From CALNYS01 sp942490855 (GTDB lineage Bacteria > Planctomycetota > Phycisphaerae > Phycisphaerales > UBA1924): a stretch of DNA of 64,000 nt. The stretch spans positions 248,001 through 312,000 of the forward strand of contig CALNYS010000001.1 in NCBI GenBank assembly GCA_942490855.1, in the 5' to 3' direction. The translations under genes and the position numbers were made by a program. A model generated the notes under the pieces. That model had not been told where the DNA came from and did no database searches. It saw only the letters and a program-made list of their open reading frames with translations. Each line of letters opens with the position of its first letter. Within the stretch, counting starts at the first letter, position 1. Shown here piece after piece: positions 1 through 8,948 of this stretch.

Positions 1-173
1 CGGTGTTTCTCTCAGCGGGGTCCTGAAAAGAAGGCGGAGTCAGGCCCTTATCCAGCCCAGCTGTCACGGGAGAAGGGGCGGTTTGGGAAGTTGGCGAACA
101 CGGGTGACAGGCGGGGCGTCAGATTCCGTAGGATTCATGGGTGGCCCGCCGATGGGCCGATGGAGCCTCGGCG

Positions 174-1256
174 ATGGGCCTTTACGACCGAGAGTACGCA
201 CAGACCCGTCGACCCGGGTTCGCCGGCGGCGCCCCCGCCGGTTTCGGCATGCGCCCAGGCGGCGGCATGTGGAGCGCGAACGCCTGGATCATCGCGATCT
301 GCGTCGGCGTCTTCATGATCGACGCCCTCGTCGGGCAGCGCTACGAGATCAACGCCGGACGCGTGATCAACACCTCCTACTCCTCGGAGATGATCAGCCG
401 CGCGGAGGTCCGCAACACCCCGACCGAGCCTACCCGCGGGGTCCGTTTCTACCCCATGGTCGACGAGCAAACCGGCACGGTCGTCGGGCAGGAACGCCGC
501 TACGTGATGGCCCCGCTCGAGGCGGTCGGGCACTTTTCCTCCGCCCGCGGCTTCCGCTTGCTCGAGGTCTGGCGCCTCGTGGGGTTCCAGTTCCTCCACG
601 CGAACATGTCCCACCTGTTCATGAACATGCTGGGCCTCTTCTTCTTCGGGCCCATCGTCGAGAGCAGGCTCGGGAGGCGGAAGTACGTCGCGTTCTATCT
701 CATCTGCGGCATCGCCGGCGCGCTGATGTACCTCATCCTCAACGGCCTCGGGCAGATCAACGGGCTCACGCTGCCAGGCGTGCTCATCAACGATCCCTAC
801 ACGCCGCTCATCGGCGCCTCGGCCGGCGTCTTCGGCGTGCTGATGGCCTCCGCCTACCTCGCGCCCAATTCCACGGTGCTCCTCTTCTTCATCATCCCCG
901 CCCCGCTCAAGGCGGTGGTGTACGGGTTCGTCGCGCTCGCGGCCTTCAACCTCTTCACGGGCGGGCACAACGCCGGGGGCGACGCCGCGCACATCGGCGG
1001 CGCGATCGCCGGCGCGTTCTTCGTCCGCAAGCCCGAGCTCCTGCGCGAGTTCCTCGACTTCTCGGGTGCCGAGGCGTCCAAGCGCCGCTCCGCCCGCCAA
1101 CGCAAACGAACCGCCGCGAGCGCGAAGCGACACGGCGGGCCCAGCGACGACGAGGTGGACCGCATCCTCGCCAAGGTCGCCACCCAGGGCCTCCCCAGCC
1201 TGAGCGAAAAAGAACGCAAGACGCTCCAGAAAGCCAGCGCCGCCAAACGGGGCTGA
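174..1256 (+). CDS. Rhomboid family intramembrane serine protease
   Basis: A polytopic membrane protein of 360 residues that should cleave transmembrane substrates inside the membrane. The rhomboid signature is visible: the HANMSHLFMN helix (H142, H147, N151), the catalytic GASAG motif with Ser216, and the partner His273 in AAHIGG. The first membrane segment lies near residues 35-53, followed by an extracytoplasmic loop to about residue 125 and then the six-helix core. After the core comes a basic linker (300-320) and a tail EVDRILAKVATQGL that recurs on the site-2 protease at 11289-12263. The ATG at 174 was chosen over an in-frame GTG at 141 because GGAG lies about 8 bases upstream and the product starts MGLYDREYAQ. 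The substrate is not predictable. No operon partner is obvious, as the next gene is a secreted protein 62 bases downstream. Confidence 0.93.
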   Translation: MGLYDREYAQTRRPGFAGGAPAGFGMRPGGGMWSANAWIIAICVGVFMIDALVGQRYEINAGRVINTSYSSEMISRAEVRNTPTEPTRGVRFYPMVDEQTGTVVGQERRYVMAPLEAVGHFSSARGFRLLEVWRLVGFQFLHANMSHLFMNMLGLFFFGPIVESRLGRRKYVAFYLICGIAGALMYLILNGLGQINGLTLPGVLINDPYTPLIGASAGVFGVLMASAYLAPNSTVLLFFIIPAPLKAVVYGFVALAAFNLFTGGHNAGGDAAHIGGAIAGAFFVRKPELLREFLDFSGAEASKRRSARQRKRTAASAKRHGGPSDDEVDRILAKVATQGLPSLSEKERKTLQKASAAKRG

Positions 1257-1318
1257 CCAAACGGGCGATCTGGCAGGAAAGTCATAGGATCTTCGCCACC
1301 CGCGTGTACGCTTTGGGC

Positions 1319-2617
1319 ATGATCACCCCCACGTGCGCCCGGACGCTGGTTGCCCTCGCGGCGACAGCCGCCCTCGGGATGTCGTCAACGCGGTCTCTGG
1401 CGCAGTGCGTCATCGAGATGCCTCGCCCCGGGTTGCCAACAACCGTCGATTACTACGGTGTCAGCGGCGCGCTCGATGGGGAGTACGCGCTCGTTGGCGC
1501 GTACGCTGACGACACGGTCCGGGACGGCGCCGGGGCGGTGCACGTGTTCAGCGCTGACACCGGCGCGTTCATCCGCACGCTCTACCCGCCGAACGTCGGG
1601 ACGACGCACTTCTTCGGGAAGTCGATCGCGAGCGAGGACGGGATCGCCCTCATCGGAGCGAGCGCCGCGCACCCCACGGCCGCCGCGTACCTCATCGATC
1701 TCGCGTCCGGCAGCACGCTGCACACGTTCTCGCCCCCCGAGGACTACTCCGGGGTCATCCAGTTCGGCACGAGCGTGTGCGTTGATGGGGACCGCTTGTA
1801 CATCTCCGCCAAGGAGCGTCTGAGCACGCCCGGCGCCGTCTTCGTTTACGACCGGGTTACCTACGAACTCCTGCACGTGCTCGAGGCCCCGAGCGAGGAC
1901 CCGGCCGACGAATTCGGCGATCACGTCGAAATCAGCGCCGGACGCGTCGCGGTGAGCGCGCACCGCGCGAGCGACGAGGGGTTTCAATCCGGTTCGGTCT
2001 ACCTTTTCGATCGTGAGACCGGCGCCTACCTCGCGACGATCGTGGGGGACGACAGCGACAACCAGGACCGCTTCGGGTCGGCGATCGCTCTCGACGGCGA
2101 CACCCTCGTCGTCGCCTCCCCCGAGTACGACGCGCCGTTCTTGACGACCAACGGCGCGGTGTTCGTCTACGACCTCGCCGTTGGCGTCCCGTCGATCGAC
2201 GTCTACTACACGCAGGACGGCGCGCTCCCCGCGGGAGGGTTCGAATTCCTGCACTCGCTGCTCTTTTACCCCCAAGACGGTGTCACGGCCCGCCGGATGC
2301 CCTCGGGTGAACTCGCAGGCAACATCGCGCATCCCGGCGTCGGTGTCGCCGGGTTCGGGACGTTCGTGGCAGAGAGCGAGGGCCAGCTGCTGATCGGCTC
2401 GAACGGGAGCGGCGTCTCCCCCGGGCCGGCGAGAGTCCATCTCTACCCCAACGGGTTCACGGCGCTGCCCGGGGATGTCACCGGCAACGGGTGTGTTGAT
2501 TCCGAAGACCTCGCGGCTCTGCTCGCCGCGTGGGGAACGTCTTCGAGCGACCTCGACGGCGACGGCGTTGTGGGGTCGAGCGATCTCGCGGTGCTCCTCG
2601 CGGCCTGGAGCAACTAG
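1319..2617 (+). CDS. Secreted FG-GAP-like beta-propeller protein with dockerin-like tail
   Basis: Exported protein of 432 residues. The N-terminus MITPTCARTLVALAATAALG followed by SSTRSLAQ is a classical signal peptide. The body has about five repeats of the kind ALDGEYALVGAY...GAVHVF and ALDGDTLVVASP...GAVFVYD, the integrin-alpha/FG-GAP type beta-propeller blade. The C-terminus has two calcium-loop-like dockerin halves, GDVTGNGCVDSEDLAALLAAW and DLDGDGVVGSSDLAVLLAAW. The same tail occurs on the proteins at 33634-36075 and 51612-55745. Such tails are thought to mediate attachment or sorting at the cell surface, but the partner is not seen here. The start is the first ATG giving a signal peptide; the reading frame stays open far upstream, but that part is an unrelated frame across the rhomboid gene. 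The 3' end overlaps the convergent hydrolase gene by four bases (CTAG). Confidence 0.85.
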   Translation: MITPTCARTLVALAATAALGMSSTRSLAQCVIEMPRPGLPTTVDYYGVSGALDGEYALVGAYADDTVRDGAGAVHVFSADTGAFIRTLYPPNVGTTHFFGKSIASEDGIALIGASAAHPTAAAYLIDLASGSTLHTFSPPEDYSGVIQFGTSVCVDGDRLYISAKERLSTPGAVFVYDRVTYELLHVLEAPSEDPADEFGDHVEISAGRVAVSAHRASDEGFQSGSVYLFDRETGAYLATIVGDDSDNQDRFGSAIALDGDTLVVASPEYDAPFLTTNGAVFVYDLAVGVPSIDVYYTQDGALPAGGFEFLHSLLFYPQDGVTARRMPSGELAGNIAHPGVGVAGFGTFVAESEGQLLIGSNGSGVSPGPARVHLYPNGFTALPGDVTGNGCVDSEDLAALLAAWGTSSSDLDGDGVVGSSDLAVLLAAWSN

Positions 2618-3462
2618 GCGCCCCGCGAGCTGCCCGCGAACAATCCCATCTGCACCGCGGTCTGCGCTTCGGGCGGCGCCGTCGCCCCCTCGAGCGGGAT
2701 CCACTCCGTCGCCTTGTGCTGGGTGCTCACGGTCAGCCCGTAACCAGCGTCGGCGTGCGCCATCGAGGCTAGCTCGGGCGAGTTGCACTGACGCGACAGG
2801 TGGATCAGCACCACGTGCTTCTTCGGCGCGATCTCCCGCACCGCGCGGGCGCATTCCTCGTTCGAGAGGTGCCCCGCCCCGCCCATGATCCGGCGCTTGA
2901 GGAACATCGGTCGGCTCGAGTTCCGCTGCATCTCCGGGTCGTAGTTCGATTCGATCGCCAGCGTGTCCACACCCTGGAGATGGCTGAGCAAGTCGTCGCG
3001 CACGCGCCCGAGGTCGGTCGCGAAGCCGAGCGTGTGCCCGCCGAGGTCGATCTTGAAGACCGAAACCCCGAGCTGATCGTGGTCCATCAGCGTCGCGTGC
3101 ACCTCGCCCACGTTGGGCACGCGGAAGGGCTCGTCGCCGAAGAGCTCCGTGCGCGTGCGGTACAGCAGGTGCTGCCTCCGCGCCCGCGGCATGTGACGCT
3201 TGTGCATGCGCAGCGTCGCGCGGTTGAGCAGCGCCTGGCTCCACGCCGGGGCGCAGTGATCGCGGTCGAGGTGCGTGAAGAGGACGTCCGTGACCTGGCG
3301 CAGCGTGTAACCAAACTCGCCGAGGCGCAGCGCCGTCTGGCGCGGCGACAGCCCCGCGTCGATCAGCACGAGGCGGGCCTTGGCGCCCTCGCCGAACGCG
3401 AGGACCGTGCAGTTGCCCGACGATCCGGACGCGAGAACACAAAGGCGGGGGACGGGGTTCAT
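2614..3462 (-). CDS. MBL-fold metallo-hydrolase, YycJ/WalJ family
   Basis: Cytoplasmic metallo-beta-lactamase-fold protein of 282 residues. Family marks are the N-terminal VLASGSSGNCTVL strand, LIDAGLSPRQ, the metal-site segment VLFTHLDRDH (H64, D68, H69), the FATDLG motif, ESNYDPEM and GHLSNEEC. YycJ/WalJ relatives are exonuclease-like and have been linked to cell-wall signalling or DNA repair; the substrate here is unknown. The usual HxHxDH motif reads HLDRDH, so the second histidine is replaced by Asp66. The ATG at 3462 fits the family start. An in-frame GTG at 3495 would overlap the recG stop as GTGA and cannot be excluded. It follows recG on the same strand and may be co-transcribed with it. 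Confidence 0.85.
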   Translation of the reverse strand: MNPVPRLCVLASGSSGNCTVLAFGEGAKARLVLIDAGLSPRQTALRLGEFGYTLRQVTDVLFTHLDRDHCAPAWSQALLNRATLRMHKRHMPRARRQHLLYRTRTELFGDEPFRVPNVGEVHATLMDHDQLGVSVFKIDLGGHTLGFATDLGRVRDDLLSHLQGVDTLAIESNYDPEMQRNSSRPMFLKRRIMGGAGHLSNEECARAVREIAPKKHVVLIHLSRQCNSPELASMAHADAGYGLTVSTQHKATEWIPLEGATAPPEAQTAVQMGLFAGSSRGA

Positions 3463-3491
3463 GCGGGCAGAGTAGGGGATTTTCGCCCCGC

Positions 3492-5609
3492 TCACGCCAT
3501 GCCAGCGAGCGCCAGCGTCTCGCCGTGGGCCTTGAGCAGCCGGCGGCGCAGCAGCGCGTGCTCGGGCCCGACCAAACGCGGCGCCGAGGCGATCATCGCG
3601 GCCGCGTCGCGACGCGCCATCATCAGCAGCTCGCCGTCCCGCTCGAGATCCGCGAGCTTCAGCGCCGACGCCCCGGCCTGCTGCGCCCCCGCGATCTCAC
3701 CCGGCCCGCGGATCGCCAGGTCCCGCTCGGCGAGCACAAACCCGTCCGTCGTCTCCGTCATCGCCTTGAGCCGCGCCTCGGCCTCCGGCGTCGTCGCCTC
3801 CGCGATCAGCACGCACGAGGACGCCTTGCTCCCGCGACCCACCCGCCCGCGCAGCTGGTGCAGCTGGGCCAGCCCGAACCGCTCGGCGTGCTCGATCACC
3901 ATCAGCGTCGCGTTGGGCACGTCCACGCCCACCTCGATGACCGTCGTCGCCGCCAGCACGTCGATCTCCCCCGCGCGGAACCGCGCCATCACCGGCTCGC
4001 GTTCCTCACGGCTCATCCGCCCGTGCAGCGTGGCGACCCGCGCCTCGGGCGCCGACGCCCGGAGCTGCTCGAGCGTTCGCGCCAGATCCATCGGCGCGCC
4101 GTTCTCCCCGTCGCCCCCGTCGATCGCCGGCGCCACGACGTACGCCTGCTCCCCATCCGCCACACGCCGCGCGAGGTGCGCGTACACCTGCTCGCGCATC
4201 GGCACGCTCACACGCGTCGTCTTGATCGGCGTCCGCCCGGGCGGGAGGCCTTCGATCACGCTCACGTCCAGATCGCCGTACACGCTCATCGCCAGCGTGC
4301 GCGGGATCGGGGTCGCCGTCATCACCAGCGTGTGCGGCACGAGCGCCCCGGGCTCGCGCTGCGCTGACAGCGCCGCCCGCTGCGCCACACCGAAGCGGTG
4401 CTGCTCGTCGATCACCACCACCGCCAGCGACTTAAACCGCACCGACTCGCTCAGCAGCGCGTGCGTGCCAACCACAAGATGCACCGCGCCCGTCGCGAGG
4501 CGTTCGAGCACCGCCGCGCGCTCGCCGGACGAGGCCGACCCCGTCACCAGCGCCATCTTCACCTTGGAAGCCCGCAGAATCTCGCGGATGCCGGCGAAGT
4601 GCTGCTCGGCGAGAAGTTCCGTCGGCGCCAGCAGCGCCGCCTGATGCTTGTACGCCACACCCGTCAGCATCGCCGCGAGCGCCACCGCCGTCTTGCCAGA
4701 GCCCACGTCGCCCTGGATCAGCCGGCACGCGGGGATGTCCTGCTCCAGGTCCTTCGCGATCTCGCCTGCAACTTTCTCTTGCCCGGGCGTGAGCGTGAAG
4801 GGGAGGCGGGCGCGCACGCGTTTCGTGATCGCCGCGGTGGTCGGCATCGCCGCCGCTTTGCCCGCCCCGCGCAGCGCCTGACGGCGCACCTGCACCGCCA
4901 GCTGGAGCAGCAGCAGCTCGTCGAACGCGAGACGCCGGCGCGCCGCGCGGATCTCGTCCTCGCTCTTCGGGCGGTGCATCGCGCGGTACGCCTCCGCGAG
5001 CGTCGGGAACTCCCGCTCGGCGCGGTACGCGTCGTCGAGGTGATCGTCGATCATCGCGAGCGCCGCGTCGAGCACCGACGCGATGATCAGCTCGAGCCGA
5101 CGCGCGTCGAGGCCCTCGCTCGTCGGGTACACCGGGCGGATGCGCTCGCCGCGCCGCCCCGGCTCGTCGCCTCCATCGAGCGATTCCCACTGCGGGTTCG
5201 AGATCTGCAAGCCCCCCTCGATGCGCTTCGCCTTGCCCTGCACGCGCAGCGTCATCTCCGGGTGGATCTTCCGGTGCAGGTAGGTCTGGTTGAACCACAC
5301 GCACTTCACGAACCCCGTGTCGTCTTCGATCTTCGCCTCAAACTTCGGGCGCTTCCCGAAGCTCGACACCCGCGTGTCCGACACCACCCCGCGCGCCGTC
5401 ACCACGCGCCCAGCCGGGAGCTCCGCGATGTCGTCCTCCGCCGCCTCGTGCTCGTGCCGGTGCGGCAGGTGCGCAAGCAGACGCCCCACGTTCGTCAGCC
5501 CGAGCGTCACGAGCGGTCCGATGTCGCGTTGCTGCACGATGGGCAGGCGATCGACCGGCGTCGTGAGCTCGATGGACTGGGAAACGGTCACGCTCTGAAG
5601 AATACTCAC
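3492..5609 (-). CDS. recG: ATP-dependent DNA helicase RecG
   Basis: Branch-migrating helicase that remodels stalled forks and Holliday junctions, 705 residues, close to the usual RecG length. In order: a wedge/OB domain (LTNVGRLLAHLPHRHEH, then VVTARGVVSDTRV), Walker A GDVGSGKT near residue 303, the RecG-type DEQHRFG motif near residue 400, the MTATPIPRTLAM motif, the LHGRMSREER segment and the QLRGRVGRG motif VI. The GTG at 5609 is chosen because its GTGA overlaps the stop of the upstream DUF89 gene when that gene is read in its natural C-terminal frame. The frame is open upstream all the way to 6668, which would give a 1058-residue DUF89-RecG fusion. I regard that as the product of a one-base shift. 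The recG part itself looks intact. Confidence 0.93.
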   Translation of the reverse strand: MSILQSVTVSQSIELTTPVDRLPIVQQRDIGPLVTLGLTNVGRLLAHLPHRHEHEAAEDDIAELPAGRVVTARGVVSDTRVSSFGKRPKFEAKIEDDTGFVKCVWFNQTYLHRKIHPEMTLRVQGKAKRIEGGLQISNPQWESLDGGDEPGRRGERIRPVYPTSEGLDARRLELIIASVLDAALAMIDDHLDDAYRAEREFPTLAEAYRAMHRPKSEDEIRAARRRLAFDELLLLQLAVQVRRQALRGAGKAAAMPTTAAITKRVRARLPFTLTPGQEKVAGEIAKDLEQDIPACRLIQGDVGSGKTAVALAAMLTGVAYKHQAALLAPTELLAEQHFAGIREILRASKVKMALVTGSASSGERAAVLERLATGAVHLVVGTHALLSESVRFKSLAVVVIDEQHRFGVAQRAALSAQREPGALVPHTLVMTATPIPRTLAMSVYGDLDVSVIEGLPPGRTPIKTTRVSVPMREQVYAHLARRVADGEQAYVVAPAIDGGDGENGAPMDLARTLEQLRASAPEARVATLHGRMSREEREPVMARFRAGEIDVLAATTVIEVGVDVPNATLMVIEHAERFGLAQLHQLRGRVGRGSKASSCVLIAEATTPEAEARLKAMTETTDGFVLAERDLAIRGPGEIAGAQQAGASALKLADLERDGELLMMARRDAAAMIASAPRLVGPEHALLRRRLLKAHGETLALAGMA

Positions 5610-6668
5610 GCGCCCGCGGCGTCGCGTCGGAACACGCCGTCGAACATCGCTACGCCGCGGCTTGCGCGACACCGGTTCGGCCTTCACGATCGCCACCCGC
5701 CACGTCTCGCACGCGAGCCGCGCCGTCCAGTTGCTCTCCAGCCCGCGCCCCATCCCCTCGAGCACAACGAGATCGGCGTCCGCGACCTCGGCGCAGAACG
5801 CCGGGTCGAGCGAGGAGAGATCGACGAGCGGGTCGCCCGAGCCCGTGCTCAGCACGCGCACGCCAGGCATGCCGCGGACGATCGGCGCCAGTTCCTTCGT
5901 GGTGATGTCGTTCAGCGACGCCAGCTCGTTCGCCGCCAGCGTCACCCGCGCCCCGCGCCGCGCCAGTTCCCGCGCCAGGGGCAGCATCCCGAGCACGACG
6001 TCGGCGCCCGCGTTGTCAACGAACAAAACCGCGTGCGACCAGCTATCGAGGCGCGCCCCGTCGTGGTGGTCGATGCCCCACGGTCGCGCCGGCGCCTTCT
6101 CGAGGCACGCCGCGAACAACGGCGCCGCCCCGTCGAGGAACATCGTCGCGGTCTGCTCCGCCCCCATATCAAAGAGATTGCCCGCGAAGACGCCGCGGAT
6201 CAGCGCCTCGACGCGCCGCTCTTCGGGGATCGTGTCGATCGCCGCGTACCGCTCAGGCAGCGCCGCGAGCGCGCGCGCCGTCTCGCGTTCCTTCACCGCG
6301 CCGAACGCGTCGTCGATGCCGCACGCGCGCAGCAGCCCGTCGCGGGCGCGGTCGATCACGAGGATGTCTAGCCGATCCCCGAGCGACCGGGGGTCGTCCC
6401 GCAGGGCCCGCACGATCTCCAGTACGCCGTCCCGCGCCCGCTCGGCGTCCGCGGTCGCGTACCCGCTCTCGATCGCGCACGAGGCGATGTAGCCGATCTG
6501 GCGCTCGAACACGTCGAGCCACAACGACCGCCCTTCGCTGTCGGCGATCAGATCCCAGTCGCAGGGGGTGTAGGTGTCGGGGTCGAGGAGCTGGGGCAGG
6601 GCGCACCGCGGCGGGCGTCCCGTCGCGGGCGACGTCTCCGGGTCAGCCGCCGAGGACAAAGATTTCAA
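5606..6668 (-). CDS. DUF89/ARMT1-like damage-control phosphatase (frameshifted near its 3' end)
   Basis: A protein of about 350 residues of the DUF89 family, metal-dependent phosphatases proposed to clear damaged phosphometabolites (the C-terminal part of eukaryotic PanK4 is a relative). Visible marks: FVDNAGADVVLGML with the metal-binding Asp-Asn pair, TLAANELASLNDIT, and VVLEGMGRGLESNW. The reading frame passes into an Arg-rich stretch (PRRSDVRRRVPTRRR) and then into recG without a stop. In another frame the same DNA encodes GVAMFDGVFRRDAAGA followed by TGA at 5606-5608, matching the family's MFDGVFK-like ending. An extra base near 5652-5662 explains this. The start at 6668 overlaps the 3' end of the OmpA-like gene by 26 bases. 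Whether the indel is real or a sequencing error cannot be settled from one sequence. Confidence 0.78.
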
Positions 6669-7299
6669 CGCGCCGGCTCGCGGACTTGCTGCCCTTGGGC
6701 TCGGCCGGGCCGAACGCCGCGACGTACATCTCGTCCTTGTCGATGCCCTTGGTCGCGAGGTACTCCTCCACGGCGAGCGCGCGCTCGGAGGAGAGACGCT
6801 CGTTCGTCTTCCACTGGCTCTTCTTGATCGGGTCGCTGTCGGTGTGCCCGGCGATGCGGATCGTCGCGCCGCCGTACGTGTTCTTGAGCACGCCGGCGAC
6901 CCGGTCGAGGGTCGTCTTGGCGGACTGCTTCAGCGTGACGCTGCCGGACGCGAACAGCACGTCGCCCTCGACGTCGAGCAGCACGCCGCCCGAGACGCTC
7001 GCGGCCGTCACGCCGGCGATGCCCTCGAAGCCCGTGGGCCCGCTGTCGTAGGTGGGCTGCGTGCTCGCCTGGAGACGCATGCGGTCGTTCTCCGCGGTCA
7101 GCGCCCGGACCTCGCCCTCGAGCAGCGCCCGCTGGGTCTGGTGCTCGCGGAGCGATTCGTCGAGGTCGCGGTTCAGTGACCGGAGCTCGAAGTTCTCGTT
7201 CTCGAGCGCGATGAGGCGGTCGTCGCTGCCGGCGCACGCGCCGAGCGAGGCCGCCGCGAGAGCCAGGATGACGATGCGGGAGAGACGGGTGCGATCCAT
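6643..7299 (-). CDS. OmpA-family peptidoglycan-binding lipoprotein
   Basis: Outer-membrane or periplasmic lipoprotein of 218 residues expected to tether the envelope to peptidoglycan. The signal peptide ends in the lipobox SLGAC (Cys22). Residues 29-80 form a heptad-rich coiled coil (LIALENENFELRSLNRDL). Residues about 105-218 form an OmpA C-terminal domain with RIAGHTDSDPIKKS, NERLSSERALAVEEYL and SRRVEIFV, which carry the conserved peptidoglycan-contacting residues. The start at 7299 (MDRTRLSRIV) gives a clean lipoprotein signal; an ATG at 7314 would add five residues. The 3' end overlaps the start of the DUF89 gene, so the two are probably co-transcribed. It is much like Pal or YiaD, but no tol genes are nearby. 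Confidence 0.9.
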   Translation of the reverse strand: MDRTRLSRIVILALAAASLGACAGSDDRLIALENENFELRSLNRDLDESLREHQTQRALLEGEVRALTAENDRMRLQASTQPTYDSGPTGFEGIAGVTAASVSGGVLLDVEGDVLFASGSVTLKQSAKTTLDRVAGVLKNTYGGATIRIAGHTDSDPIKKSQWKTNERLSSERALAVEEYLATKGIDKDEMYVAAFGPAEPKGSKSASRRVEIFVLGG

Positions 7300-7394
7300 G
7301 CTGACGATCTCCATGCCGTCGCCGGGGCGTCCGCCCGGCGGTCTGATAACGGGATGCAACCCGAGAGAGGCCCCGTTGTCAAGCGCCGGGGCTC

Positions 7395-8945
7395 TTACGG
7401 GAGGTTCACGGGCGCTCGGAACACCAGCGCCAAGAGCCCCTCGCCCAGCGGTTTGGCGTACATCACCACCATCGTCGCGAGCGCCAGGTGCGGGCCGTAG
7501 GGGAGCACGGAAGGGAGCTTGACGAACCGCCCCAGCGCCGGTCCCAGCAGCGCCCAGACGATCCCCGAGAAGGGCGCTACGAAGAACGCGATCAGCGGGT
7601 CGATCCAGCCCAGCACCGCGCCGACGCCGGCCATGAGGTGGACGTCGCCCAGGCCCATCGCTTCCTTGCCGAAGGCGATCGACCCGAGGATCCGCACCGC
7701 CCAGACCACCCCGCCGCCCGCGAGGGCGCCCATCGCCGACGCGCCCAGCGCCAGAAGCCACAGCGGAGGCGCCTCCGCGAGAGCGATGACCTGCCCGGTC
7801 GTGAGATCCTCGACCAGCTCGGCCCTCCCCGCCCCGAACCACGCCCCGAGCGCGAGCAGCGTGAAGACGGGGAGCAGGAAGAAACATTCCTTGAATACCT
7901 CGCGCCGGGCGTGCGGGTACTGCGTCCACACCGGGTCGGCGGTGTTCGGTTCGCCGTCTTCCTTGACCGCCAGCGAGCGCAGGACGGCGCCGACGATCAG
8001 CCCCAGCCCGCCGCCGAGGGCGAGCCCGAGGCCTGATTTCCCGTGGGGGGCGAGAACCAGCGTCCCGGCGAACATCCCCGCGACGGCCGGCCCGGTCAGC
8101 AGGAGCGTGCGCACCAGCACGGGCCCGATCGCCTCGCCCTGCGGTTCCGCTTCTGGCTCACCGGCTTCTTCGGCTTTCTGGCGGGCCTCGGCGAACGCGG
8201 CCTCGGCCTTGGCTTCCCACTCCGGGAAGTCGGCGAAGCTGCGCGGGATCACTTTCAGGGCGAGCAGCACGTTGGCGATGACGAGCCCGAGCAGCCCGCC
8301 CAGGGCCGCGTAGACAAACGGCCACGCCTGACCGCCCGAGGGCGCCGGGATGGTCCACGCGAAGGGTGAGGCGTTCAGGCCGCCCGCCTGCGCTACGAAG
8401 TGCGCATGGACCGGGTGCACGACGAACGCGACGCCCATGACGATCCACGGCACGACGGCGGGGATGGTGAAGGTCTGCGCGTCGATCAGCGTCGAGACCA
8501 CGAGCGCGCCGACGAGGACGAGCCCGAGGGCGAACATGGGCCACATGAGCGTGAAGGGGGCCGCTGCCCAGTCGGGGCGCCACGGGCCCAGATCGATCCC
8601 GATGCTCGCGAGCGCCCTCGCGTCGAGCCCCCAGAGCGCCCACAGCAGGAGAAAGAGCGTCGCGACCGCCAGCTCCATCAGCACGTACTGGGGGCTGATC
8701 TTCACCCCGCAGTGGCGGCATTTCCCGCGCAGGAGGAGCCAGCCGAAGATGGGGAAGTTCTCGCGCCAGCCGAGGCGGGTGTCGCACTTGGGGCAGGCCG
8801 AGGGGGGCGAGACGATGTTGAGCCCGCGGGGCAGGCGGTAGGCGACGACGTTGAGGAACGAGCCGGCGCACGCCCCCAGCGCGAAGACGAACAGCCCGAT
8901 CGTCCCTTGCGAGAGCCACTGATAGAACATGAGCTTGGCGGCCAT
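7395..8945 (-). CDS. Prepilin peptidase, type IV leader peptidase (A24)
   Basis: Inner-membrane aspartic protease that removes leader peptides from type IV pilins and type II secretion pseudopilins. At 516 residues it is far longer than the usual 230-290. The N-terminal part has ACAGSFLNVVAYRLPRG and two zinc-binding pairs, CPKC and CRHC, as in PilD. The first catalytic Asp is in LIDAQTFTIP and the second in the GxGD motif MGLGDVHLMAGVG. The extra length is between these, in additional membrane segments and a charged loop (EAKAEAAFAEARQKAEEAGE) near the middle. It lies 3 bases downstream of xseB, so xseA-xseB-peptidase may be one transcript. No pilin or secretion genes are in the window. Confidence 0.92.
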   Translation of the reverse strand: MAAKLMFYQWLSQGTIGLFVFALGACAGSFLNVVAYRLPRGLNIVSPPSACPKCDTRLGWRENFPIFGWLLLRGKCRHCGVKISPQYVLMELAVATLFLLLWALWGLDARALASIGIDLGPWRPDWAAAPFTLMWPMFALGLVLVGALVVSTLIDAQTFTIPAVVPWIVMGVAFVVHPVHAHFVAQAGGLNASPFAWTIPAPSGGQAWPFVYAALGGLLGLVIANVLLALKVIPRSFADFPEWEAKAEAAFAEARQKAEEAGEPEAEPQGEAIGPVLVRTLLLTGPAVAGMFAGTLVLAPHGKSGLGLALGGGLGLIVGAVLRSLAVKEDGEPNTADPVWTQYPHARREVFKECFFLLPVFTLLALGAWFGAGRAELVEDLTTGQVIALAEAPPLWLLALGASAMGALAGGGVVWAVRILGSIAFGKEAMGLGDVHLMAGVGAVLGWIDPLIAFFVAPFSGIVWALLGPALGRFVKLPSVLPYGPHLALATMVVMYAKPLGEGLLALVFRAPVNLP

Positions 8946-8948
8946 TCG

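Noticed and set aside
83..1318. Open frame joined upstream of the FG-GAP protein, giving an 844-residue product
   Set aside because: The upstream part overlaps the rhomboid gene in another frame, is Arg/His-rich and has no domain; the signal peptide starts at 1319.
3492..6668. Genuine DUF89-RecG fusion protein
   Set aside because: A natural DUF89 ending and a GTGA-coupled RecG start both exist if one base is shifted; the linker is low-complexity.
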